A stretch of 64,000 nucleotides of DNA from contig JAFEMH010000339.1 of the NCBI GenBank assembly GCA_022495995.1, forward strand, positions 62,001 to 126,000. Direction: 5' to 3'. The stretch's first letter is position 1, and every line of letters begins with the position of its first letter. Source of the stretch: Adenophora triphylla var. japonica (Eukaryota > Streptophyta > Magnoliopsida > Asterales > Campanulaceae). A program made the translations under genes and the position numbers. The notes beneath the pieces were generated by a model, which did not search any database, had not been told where the DNA came from, and was given only the letters and a program-made list of their open reading frames with translations. Positions 43,201 to 49,689 of this stretch are shown in pieces.

Positions 43201-45008
43201 TAGCCAAGATGGTGACAAATCGCACTTTTCTGACAGCTTGCAGCTTGCTCTCCAACTCGGGAACTTCATCAAATGGATGTGCACAATGCATTCCTCCACG
43301 GTGAGCTGCAAGATGAAGTTTATATGAGATTGCCACCAGGATTTCGTGATGATTCGGGTAAGGTATGTAGACTTCGTAAGTCTCTTTATGGTTTAAAACA
43401 AGCACCACGATGTTGGTTCTTTAAGTTGATGTCATCTCTTAAGGGCTATGGTTTTCAACAGTCGAGTTCGGATCATTCTCTTTTCACTTACCGGAAGAAT
43501 GGGTCAATATTAACTGTTTTAGTTTATGTTGATGATTTAATTGTTGGTGGGAATGACTCGGAATTAATTAGTAAATTCAAGGCATATCTTGGAAAATGTT
43601 TTCGTATGAAGGATTTGGGTGTCTTAAAGTATTTTCTGGGTATCGAGGTTGCGCGAAATAAAGATGGGATGTTTTTGTGTCAGCGCAAGTATGCGCTTGA
43701 TATTATTTCGGAGTTGGGTATGCTTGGTGCCAAGCCGTCAGGGCTGCCACTTGAACAAAATCATCGCCTTGCTCTAGATAATGGTCCTCTTCTACATGCA
43801 CCCGACAAGTATCGTCGGTTGATTGGGCGTTTAATTTACTTGACTATTACTCGACCGGAGCTTAGTTACTCTGTTCATATTCTTGCGCAATTTATGCAGT
43901 CACCTCGTGTGGCTCATTGGGAGGCGGCATTACGGGTTGTTCGGTACTTAAAGTCGAGTCCGGGTCAAGGACTCATGCTTCGGTCTGATTCTAGCTTGCA
44001 GTTGACGGCTTACTGTGACTCCGATTGGGCTAGCTGTCCGCTTACACGGAGATCTATTACTGGTTACTTGATTCTTTTGGGTTCTTCGCCTATTGCGTGG
44101 AAAACCAAGAAACAACAAACTGTTTCTCGGTCCTCTGCTGAAGCCGAATATAGGGCACTTGCAGCTGCCACTTGCGAATTGAAGTGGCTTAAAGGTCTTC
44201 TTTTGTCACTTGGTGTTATTCAACATGGTCCTATGCTAATTCGGTCTGACAGTTTATCTGCCATGCATATCGCAGCCAATCCCGTGCTCCATGAACGTAC
44301 GAAGCATATTGAGATCGACTGTCACTTTGTTCGTGACGAGATACGCAATAAAAACATCGCTACTTCATATGTTCATACGTCTCAGCAATTGGCCGATGCT
44401 CTCACCAAGAGTCTCGGTGTCCTCCGCTTGCAGTCCTTCCTCTCCAATTTGGGCGTACGAGACCTTCACGCTCCAACTTGAGGGGGAGTATTAACATATC
44501 AGGCGCCCGCATCAATCTCTCCAGGCGCCCGCCTCACTTTGTTCTCGTCATGGCTGGTGCCTCGGCCTCCCAGGCGTGCGCCCCAATCCCGCCAGGCGCC
44601 CGCCTCACATCCAACAGTCCTTTGGCTGTTCCACTTCAGTTCATTCTTGTGTTAATGTATTATATGTTTACCGTGTGTATCTTAGAAGTAGAATAGTCTC
44701 AATATGTTGTATATATTCTCAGTTGTTTTTATGAAAAGACAAGAACTCAAATATTTCTTCATCTATACTTATAAAAACGCAAAAAGTTCAATTAGGTTAC
44801 CTTGGGGAACATCTTCTGTGTGATAAAGAGATTTGTGAATGTCCATGGCATAATCAACCATATTGGTGTTGTTGAGAAGCTCGATTTTGGCCTTAAGGAT
44901 AAGGTCATTAGGGTAAAGCTCGCGTTCTTGAAGGAACTCCAACAGTGGGAAAACTAGATGGCGGTCGAGGTGCGGAGCTATTCTCGGAGTGAGATCGTAG
45001 TTCGCCAT
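28378..45008 (-). CDS. EIF3E: eIF3 subunit e (INT6 homologue), split gene, 3' exons not seen
   Basis: The encoded protein is a subunit of eIF3, which binds the 40S ribosome during initiation in the cytoplasm. Exons, 5' to 3': 44801-45008, 39070-39224, 36917-37144, 36710-36831, 36276-36495, 28378-28524. The first five splice in frame to 311 residues with GT/AG ends and match plant eIF3e throughout: [118 protein letters not shown]. Family members are about 440 residues, so the end of the PCI domain is missing. Exon 6 is frame-shifted. Introns 1 and 5 hold copia elements. Whether this copy is functional is open. Confidence 0.88.
28525..28940 (-). other. eIF3e intron 5, left part
   Basis: AT-rich intron sequence with an inverted-repeat-like pair (TTTAAATTGTTATTGATA near 28685 and ATCAATAACAATTTTTA near 28718). 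No gene. Confidence 0.6.
28941..29430. repeat. four tandem copies of a 122-124 bp unit
   Basis: The unit AACACTTTTAAGAGCC... starts at 28941, 29063, 29186 and 29310, very similar between copies, inside eIF3e intron 5. The last copy degrades after about 29425. Confidence 0.92.
29431..30240 (-). other. eIF3e intron 5 between tandem repeats and copia element
   Basis: AT-rich non-coding sequence. Short minus frames (29356-29565 and 29566-29787) show no family signature. Ends at the 5-bp target duplication AAGAC (30236-30240). Confidence 0.6.
30241..31033 (-). repeat. 3' LTR of the intron-5 copia (contains a MITE)
   Basis: 793 bp including the 286-bp MITE at 30409-30694. The remainder aligns with 35080-35568. 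The right half is GC-rich, with repeated GCGCCCGCCTC motifs. The two LTRs differ by several small changes. Confidence 0.92.
30409..30694. mobile_element. Stowaway-type MITE
   Basis: TIRs CTCCCTCCGTCCCACCAAA.. / ..TTTGGTGGGACGGAGGGAG (about 27 bp), flanked by TA on both sides (30407-30408, 30695-30696), 286 bp, no ORF. The matching site in the other LTR (about 35241-35256) lacks it, so it inserted after the copia element. Confidence 0.92.
31034..31048 (-). other. polypurine tract of the intron-5 copia
   Basis: The minus strand CCAAGAGTGGAGAT lies immediately before the 3' LTR start TGTTGGATG. Confidence 0.6.
31125..32560 (-). pseudogene. intron-5 copia RT and RNase H
   Basis: Minus frames: [12 protein letters not shown] (RT, first Asp, about 32330-32360); SLYGA (about 32230); a region matching the RT palm around 32080-32110 ([12 protein letters not shown]; the plus strand has GCTGATAAGCATATCATCCA), heavily shifted; [20 protein letters not shown] (31690-31750); RNase [24 protein letters not shown] (31510-31580); and the C-terminal [13 protein letters not shown] (about 31255-31295). 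At least six frame changes. Inactive as read. Confidence 0.85.
32785..33780 (-). pseudogene. intron-5 copia integrase
   Basis: Frame 33014-33772: HHCC finger ([14 protein letters not shown]...CKYCVLGK), catalytic [16 protein letters not shown] and [18 protein letters not shown] (D, D, E), then [17 protein letters not shown]. The downstream frame 32785-33099 holds [22 protein letters not shown]. One frameshift near 33030. The core domain itself reads intact. Confidence 0.92.
33780..35056 (-). pseudogene. intron-5 copia gag and protease
   Basis: Gag starts at ATG 35054-35056 ([20 protein letters not shown]). A TGA near 34982 replaces a probable Trp. The rest of gag is one 279-codon frame (34133-34972): [40 protein letters not shown], and zinc knuckle [14 protein letters not shown], in which the His of CX2CX4HX4C reads Gln. 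The protease site [12 protein letters not shown] (about 34140-34175) uses D-S-A. The region to 33780 links to integrase. Confidence 0.88.
35066..35077 (-). promoter_or_regulatory. primer binding site, initiator tRNA-Met
   Basis: TGGTATCAGAGC on the minus strand, two bases from the 5' LTR end at 35080. Confidence 0.93.
35080..35568 (-). repeat. 5' LTR of the intron-5 copia
   Basis: 489 bp, no MITE, GC-rich right part with several GCGCCCGCC motifs, ends ATCCAACA then TSD AAGAC. Confidence 0.92.
35569..36275 (-). other. eIF3e intron 5, right part
   Basis: AT-rich non-coding DNA between the copia TSD and the exon 5 donor. No ORF or repeat of note. Confidence 0.65.
36276..36495 (-). CDS. EIF3E: eIF3e exon 5
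   Basis: Acceptor CTTTCAG|GTACTTG; 220 bp encoding [20 protein letters not shown]...KMKECEE; donor GAA|GTAAGT. Start of the PCI region. In frame with exon 4. Confidence 0.94.
36710..36831 (-). CDS. EIF3E: eIF3e exon 4
   Basis: Acceptor GGTGCAG|AATTTTTCC; encodes [20 protein letters not shown]...IIDLFNQD; donor GACAA|GTATGT. 122 bp; the final Lys codon is split with exon 5. Confidence 0.93.
36917..37144 (-). CDS. EIF3E: eIF3e exon 3
   Basis: Acceptor CAATCAG|ATTGG; 228 bp, 76 codons, [15 protein letters not shown] to LKEIIDSK; donor AAG|GTATTT. Helical-repeat part of the protein. Confidence 0.94.
37232..37265. repeat. (TA)n microsatellite in eIF3e intron 2
   Basis: About 17 TA units. Confidence 0.95.
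37672..37968. repeat. tandem duplication of ~140-155 bp in eIF3e intron 2
   Basis: ACCAACACTTAAAAGGG...CATGTTTGACG occurs twice (37675-37827, 37831-37968). The second copy lacks about 18 bp near its start. Confidence 0.88.
39070..39224 (-). CDS. EIF3E: eIF3e exon 2
   Basis: Acceptor TTATTAG|ATATGGTGG; encodes (D)[15 protein letters not shown]...LQMLQEHYQ and ends CAG|GTGTGT. 155 bp; finishes at a codon boundary. Confidence 0.92.
39225..39757 (-). other. eIF3e intron 1, left of the copia element
   Basis: AT-rich intron DNA ending in a G-rich array and the TSD TCTAT (39753-39757). No gene. Confidence 0.75.
39677..39738. repeat. (GTGGGT)n G-rich array
   Basis: About ten units of GTGGGT/GTGGGG on the plus strand, a sequence able to form G-quadruplexes. 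It is 20 bp from the copia insertion site. Confidence 0.93.
39758..40029 (+). repeat. 5' LTR of the intron-1 copia
   Basis: Begins TATTAACATATC, not the usual TG. Three AGGCGCCCGC motifs; ends TTCTTCA. It differs from the 3' LTR almost only in 39886-39912 (CTTCGTCGTT..CTTCGCCC where the other reads TTTGGCTGTT..CTTCAGTT). Confidence 0.93.
40030..40041 (+). promoter_or_regulatory. primer binding site, initiator tRNA-Met
   Basis: TGGTATCAGAGC directly after the LTR, no spacer. Confidence 0.95.
40086..41151 (+). pseudogene. intron-1 copia gag
   Basis: ATG 40086; [11 protein letters not shown] (about 40150-40185), then shifted frames. [15 protein letters not shown] (about 40330), [20 protein letters not shown] (40520-40580), C-terminal zinc knuckle region [15 protein letters not shown] (CX2CX4HX4C, about 40910-40960), and [15 protein letters not shown]. 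Breaks near 40190, 40310, 40420, 40625 and 40845, several at CTG/CAG-like sites. Confidence 0.85.
41148..42340 (+). pseudogene. intron-1 copia protease and integrase
   Basis: Protease [13 protein letters not shown] (about 41240-41280). Integrase: [10 protein letters not shown] and CDICQRAKQ (HHCC), [28 protein letters not shown] (D, D, E), [15 protein letters not shown] (42170-42210). Breaks near 41420, 41675 and 42222. The integrase core 41701-42225 is one frame. Confidence 0.9.
42340..44481 (+). pseudogene. intron-1 copia RT and RNase H
   Basis: RT starts after a Pro/Ser-rich linker: [26 protein letters not shown] (42960-43010), [24 protein letters not shown]. Frame 43273-44481 (402 codons) is intact: [22 protein letters not shown] (catalytic pair, about 43525-43550), RNase [50 protein letters not shown], and ends LHAPT, 7 bp before the PPT. 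Breaks near 42885 and 43203. Confidence 0.93.
44478..44488 (+). other. polypurine tract of the intron-1 copia
   Basis: TTGAGGGGGAG immediately before the 3' LTR; it overlaps the stop codon of the polyprotein. Confidence 0.88.
44489..44761 (+). repeat. 3' LTR of the intron-1 copia
   Basis: 273 bp, same ends as the 5' LTR, followed by TSD TCTAT. Confidence 0.93.
44801..45008 (-). CDS. EIF3E: eIF3e exon 1
   Basis: ATG at 45006-45008, 69 codons plus one base, ending CCCCAAG|GTAACC (donor 44799-44800). It encodes the N-terminal block through HTEDVPQ. The last base joins exon 2 to make Asp. Confidence 0.93.
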
Positions 45009-45090
45009 GGCCGACGAAGAGAGAGGAAGAGAAGGAGACGGAAAAGAGAAACAGATGAGGTTTAGGGTTTTCTTTTTGTGTTAAGACCTA
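45009..45090 (-). promoter_or_regulatory. eIF3e 5'UTR with telo-box and pyrimidine-rich leader
   Basis: The minus strand has AAAACCCTAAACC (plus 45060-45072), the telo-box found in promoters of many plant translation genes. It is followed by a CT-rich leader (CTCTTTTCCGTCTCC...) up to the ATG at 45008. Function is inferred from known gene families. Confidence 0.7.
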
Positions 45091-45845
45091 AACGGTCCCC
45101 TGTGGTTTTCAACAATGTCATACCACTACCTCTTCTGAGTGGTACCTTTTGGAGTATTGTATGGTTTGCTATTGAACTCATAATTCAACTTAAGACACAA
45201 TTAATGAATATCCCCCTCGAGGCCTCAATACAATTTTCACAAAAATATCACCAAATGCAATGACCATACTACTCTTCATTGTTAGTAGTATACACCCACA
45301 ATTGAATTTATTCAACATTATTTACATATTTACTAAATATTATTTACATATTTACTAAATATACATGCAACATTAAATATTTCTTTAATCTACCTATTAA
45401 ATTTTCATCTTCCCCTCCCCCCATTAAATTTTCATCTCCCTTAAACCCTATAAACTTACCTTTCTTACCTTCCCTCCTACCTCCATCATCAAAAAAAAAA
45501 CTCTCTCTCTCTCCCTCCCATCAAACTAACAAAATTTTTGCAAAATTCTCTTTTCAAGATTACTATATTGGGTTGAAATATCAATTGACCTAGGCGTAAA
45601 TGTATATATTTTGAACACTAAGTGCTTTTACAATGTTTTTTTTTTTTAGCTTTTTTAACAAATCTTCATCACTACGGTTCGATTGTTAGTGACCAAACAT
45701 ATTTGCAATGTTTGTTGACTGTCGACCAAACATATACGCATTGTCTGGCTAAGGACTACCGAATATTTAAAGGTTGTTCAAACAGTATTGGCCGAATTCA
45801 ACCATTGTCAGCCGAACATTTTGAAATTGTTCCTCGCCCTTACAA

Positions 45846-45888
<43 letters not shown>

Positions 45889-46169
45889 TGCATCTGCGTT
45901 GTTTGAATTTGGAGGGTTAGGTGTGTTCACGCGTGCAAGTGGATGTGGGGTAGGTGTGTGATGTGTATTGTTAATTTAGGTGGATGTTGATTTAGAGATT
46001 TAAAAGGGTAAACTAGAAATAATGGTAGTTTAGTCTATAATTTTTTAGATAAACTTAATGGTGCGGGGTATTCAATAATTGTGCGAGGGTGAATAACAAT
46101 TTTTATTGTTTAAATATCAATTAACCCATAAATACTAGTTAGTTACATAAATATTTCAACGCTGCCCTT
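45091..46169. other. intergenic AT-rich DNA upstream of eIF3e
   Basis: No gene. Contains a short duplication of TTTACATATTTACTAAATAT (45320-45362), a CT-rich tract (45497-45520) and (CT)n at 45848-45888. Confidence 0.65.
45848..45888. repeat. (CT)n microsatellite
   Basis: About 20 CT units; the Leu-Ser repeat ORF over it is not a gene. Confidence 0.95.
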
Positions 46170-46384
46170 TCTCGTCTCGTATAAGTATACACGAGAAGTA
46201 ATCTATAATCTCGTGTATATGTGCACGTGATGACTCGTGTACGCACACGAGATGTCTCGTGTACATATACACGAGATTATAGATTACATCTCGTGTATAT
46301 GTACACGTGATGACTCGTGTACGCACACGAGATGTCTCGTGTACATATACACGAGATTATAAATGATATCTCGTGTATACTTAC
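46170..46384. repeat. ACACGAG/CTCGTGT palindrome array, left block
   Basis: Two near-identical ~85-bp units built from TCTCGTGTA..TACACGAGA palindromes (for example CTCGTGTACATATACACGAG). The same motif continues at 47030-47074 and 55893-56055. Confidence 0.88.
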
Positions 46385-46708
46385 ACAAAATAGTGTCTGA
46401 ACCTGCATTTTCACAACAGCAACAGCAAAAGCAACAAGAAACAGAACTAGAACTGAAATTTGATTCTTAATATGATAGCACATCTCCACAAAACAGTGGG
46501 AGGGACCAATAGACCATTACACGTATACTATTGCCAAATTGTATACGAAATAAAAGTGTTAACAAGGCTTATGCATATAATTCAAACATCAAAACATCCA
46601 AACATTCATACAAACTTGATAATTCAAAAACCATTACACATATACTATCCCCTACGTAATCTTTCTCTTCTTGCATCGTTATCCTGATCATAGAGTTCAT
46701 TGATTATC
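46385..46708. other. non-coding spacer
   Basis: AT-rich, no gene. A 24-bp CCATTACAC-TATACTAT segment is repeated (about 46514 and 46630). Confidence 0.45.
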
Positions 46709-46935
46709 TTACTTGTGCAGATGCAGCAGTCTCGTATGGAAAGTCACCACTGACTCACTAGTGGCGTCCCTCCAAATCTCTCGGGCTCTGTGATCACCAA
46801 ACCCGTATATAAGTGAAACAACCTCTGGGCCGCCACCTGGGTCACTCTGAATCTGCCATGATGGTGCCTCCTCCTCACCCGCATCATGTCTCCTCCTCCG
46901 TCCCTGCCCTCTAGCCACAATCATACGCTCACGTG
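46709..46935 (-). pseudogene. exon-like fragment similar to plant mobile domain (MAIN/PMD) proteins
   Basis: The minus strand has a T-rich acceptor TTTTTTGTAG near 46936 and an open frame of about 71 codons with Arg-rich RGQGRRRRHD and GGGPEVVSLIYGFGDHRAREIW. It ends CACAA|GTAAGA (donor). The pattern G-P..(V/L)L..F..H.A..IW is the lead-in of plant mobile domain proteins, which often accompany transposons. No other exons were found nearby. Confidence 0.45.
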
Positions 46936-46994
46936 CCTACAAAAAACAAATAAGAGACAATAAATTAGTTGTTTAGCATCTGGCAAATATGAAC

Positions 46995-47074
46995 AATGTA
47001 AAGAAAAAGAGTGGACACTGGAAATCTCGTATGAACTCACACGAGACACATCTCGTGAGAACTCACATGAGACA
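46995..47074 (+). repeat. left arm of an inverted repeat split by the LARD
   Basis: AAAAAGAGTGGACACTGG then ATCTCGTATGAACTCACACG.. . The right arm (about 55995-56070) is its inverted copy: ...CCAGTGTCCACTCTTTTTGC. Ends at AGACA (TSD). Confidence 0.85.
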
Positions 47075-49675
47075 TGTAACGACCCTAACCCTAGGCACTA
47101 GTTTTAGTATAATATTATATGTTTTTAATATTATTGATAATATTATGTGTTCATTTTTATCTGTGATTTCTTATATTAGGATAAAATGATAAGAAAATAA
47201 ATAATGTTCTAAAGGAAAAATAAGAATAGAAAATAAATAAAGTAATAGGGTGGAGTGGTAATAAAATGAACAAATAAAATGTTATGAATTGGGAGGAATT
47301 ATTTTAAAATAGTGAAAGAATTTAATTGTGGAAGTATGGTGTGGGGGGGGGGGGCTTTCCCTAATTTACTCCCCTTTACCCTCCTAAGTCAAAGGTTCCC
47401 TTACTTTCCCCTCACTCTCCCCATACTCCCTTTATACCTCCCATACTTCCTTCATCCTTCCAACACTCCATCCTCCTCATTATTTCTCCTTCATTTTCTT
47501 CTTCTTCCTTCTCCAAAAATCCATGGAAGCTTTAGTTGAAAGCCTTGCTTTCTAAACTCCTACAAAGTGCAATCCTTCTTCATTTTTCAATCCAAGAGTA
47601 CATTTGTGATGGGTGCATCTAGGAGAGTTGATCAAGCCAAGAAGATCCTTAATCCACCTCTTAATTCCTAAGTGAGTTATTATGACTTCCTTTCTTTAAA
47701 TGTTCATAAACTATTGATGTTGTTATTATTGTTAAAATGGTTATTTGAGGCCTTAGAAACTTTCTTGGATGTTGAGAAATTTGGTAAGGAAATAGAATGT
47801 TGTGGTTGGTTAGGAAAATGGGTCAAGAAGGTAAGCAAATGGGTTAATTAAATTATGAAATTTATACTTGGAAAGTGATAGTGAAATGGGTAGTGATTCA
47901 AAGGGTAAATGATATAAGATTTAATCATTTTTGGGTTACATGGCTTAGTATGTAAATTGTTATGACTTTCCTTCTTATGAATGATCATAAATTATAAATG
48001 TTGTTCTTGTTATATTAATGGGTGTTACATGCTTTAGAACCTTACATGAGTTAGAAAATGGGTAAATGAATTTGGTTGAGGATAATGTTCTTTGAAGATG
48101 ATTTAGAGGGTATAAAATGAGTAAAATGTAGAATGATAAATGACTTAGAATTCTTTATTTTGGGGTTGCATGATTTAGGGTGAACTTGGTGAAGCTAGGA
48201 AATCTTCTTGTTGATTTTTAATGTAGAGTAGAAGGAAAACTTGGGAAGTGAAAGAAAATGGTAAGAGATTACAATTTGGGAAACCTCGGGAATTCATGGA
48301 TCCGGCACTTGGGCGGTCGCCCGGGGCGTGAGCGGCCGCCCATGTGTCCAGAATTTAGAGTGCCTTGTAAAGCCTCTTGGGCGGTCGCCCAAGAGGTATG
48401 GGCGGTCGCCCAAGACCCCAGGAAGTTTAACTGTAAATCATAACCGGAATTTGTTAGCAACATTGTTTGGTCCCTTATAGATTGTGACTCCCACTTAGTA
48501 AATTGAGCTTGAACCTTCATAGAGGCCTTGTTTTATTGTATAATGACCTTGTAGGATGGATTGATGATATTTCCTTGCCTTACATTGAGTTCATATACAC
48601 TGTTTATATTATGCATAGTGTGTTGAATAAATGTTGCACTATGATAATTGTTAAATATGAGTATATATTACCATGTTGCTATGTTGCTTATCCCCTTTGT
48701 GGATTTATATTGCAAGTTTATGATATGTACTGGACTTCGGTATACCGGTGGTTGGAGGGTTGTTTCTGGTGAATATTGCTTTAAGCAGTTCACAGGAGAT
48801 GAGTTATGTCAATAACTATCTCGGTTGTTAGGGGGTCGTTTCTGGTGAATATGCCTAAGCAGTTCACAGGAGATGAGTTATGACAATAACTATCTCGGTT
48901 GTTCGGGGGTTTATGAATATTGCCTAAGCAGTTCATAAGGGATGAGTTATGACGATAACTATCTCGGTTGTACGATTTGTTTGTGAATAATGCCTAGCGG
49001 TTCACTTTGGAGATGAGTTATGACAATAACTATCTCGATTGTTTGGGGGTATTTATTACTCTCTGTTTGTTATATGATATTGATTCTGGTGGATATACAT
49101 TCACGGAATAAGATTGGAGTATTATTATACCCAATGTTGTACGACTATCGTTCGTACGGAAAAGGTAAACCATGGTAATGTAAGGTGTTTACACTTTTCC
49201 AACGTGTTATATGCAACTTGTTATGTGTTGCATCTTACATGGCATATTGCCGCATTCATAATAGCTTGTGAGATTTATTCTCACCCCTCTCCCTTTATCG
49301 TTTTTAGATTCCGAGACAGGGACCACCAAGTAAGGGCGGTGAGGAGTTTGGAAGTTATATTGTGAGAATTGTCGGGGTATGATTAGGTTGGTATAGAAAG
49401 TGTGCTTTGGTATAATTCAATTACGGAATTGTATTTATAAATCTTCATTTTATGTTATAACCGAGGCCCTTTTGTAACTAAAACAGTTTCTTACTTTCTA
49501 AGTTGGTCAATTATTTCTCCATTGTGAAAAGGTGTAGATTTATTTTTAAATGGTTATAATAATTGTATTTAATTTTGAAAGTTAAATAAAAGTTTTAAAA
49601 GATTAGGAAAAATTGGGTTAGTTTGAGGATGCTCCAGCTTGGGACACGTGTAGGTTCCGGGTCGGGGTCCTCACA
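47075..49675 (+). repeat. 5' LTR of the LARD
   Basis: Contains a C-rich leader-like stretch (47355-47540), palindromes CTTGGGCGGTCGCCCAAG at 48310-48420, and four ~70-bp direct repeats at 48755-49045. Collinear with 53285-55892. Confidence 0.93.
48755..49045 (+). repeat. four ~70-bp repeats inside the LARD LTR
   Basis: The unit is about 65-77 bp: GTGAATAT.GC.TAAGCAGTTCA...GAGATGAGTTATG.CAATAACTATCTCGGTTGT. The same block lies at about 54965-55255 in the other LTR. Confidence 0.88.
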
Positions 49676-49677
49676 GT

Positions 49678-49689
49678 TGGTATCAGAGC
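49678..49689 (+). promoter_or_regulatory. primer binding site of the LARD, initiator tRNA-Met
   Basis: TGGTATCAGAGC, two bases after the LTR end. Confidence 0.93.

Larger units (their letters stand above)
39758..44761 (+). mobile_element. Ty1/copia element in eIF3e intron 1 (Ale-like)
   Basis: TSD TCTAT on both sides (39753-39757; 44762-44766). LTRs 272 and 273 bp start TATTAACA and end TTCTTCA. PBS for initiator tRNA-Met at 40030-40041, polypurine tract at 44478-44488. Coding order gag, PR, IN, RT, RNase H. The gag motif HPSDNPG and the short LTR fit the Ale/Retrofit lineage. Inserted antisense to eIF3e, 39 bp from the exon 1 donor. Confidence 0.93.

Noticed and set aside
45060..45072. Interstitial telomere repeat
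   Set aside because: A single AAACCCTA copy next to a translation gene start fits a telo-box better than telomeric DNA.
45622..45906. ORF ending in a Leu-Ser run
   Set aside because: Created by the CT microsatellite; no family signature.
48258..48443. Small ORF in the LARD LTR repeated at 54469
   Set aside because: The frame is set by the GC hairpins and differs between the two LTR copies.
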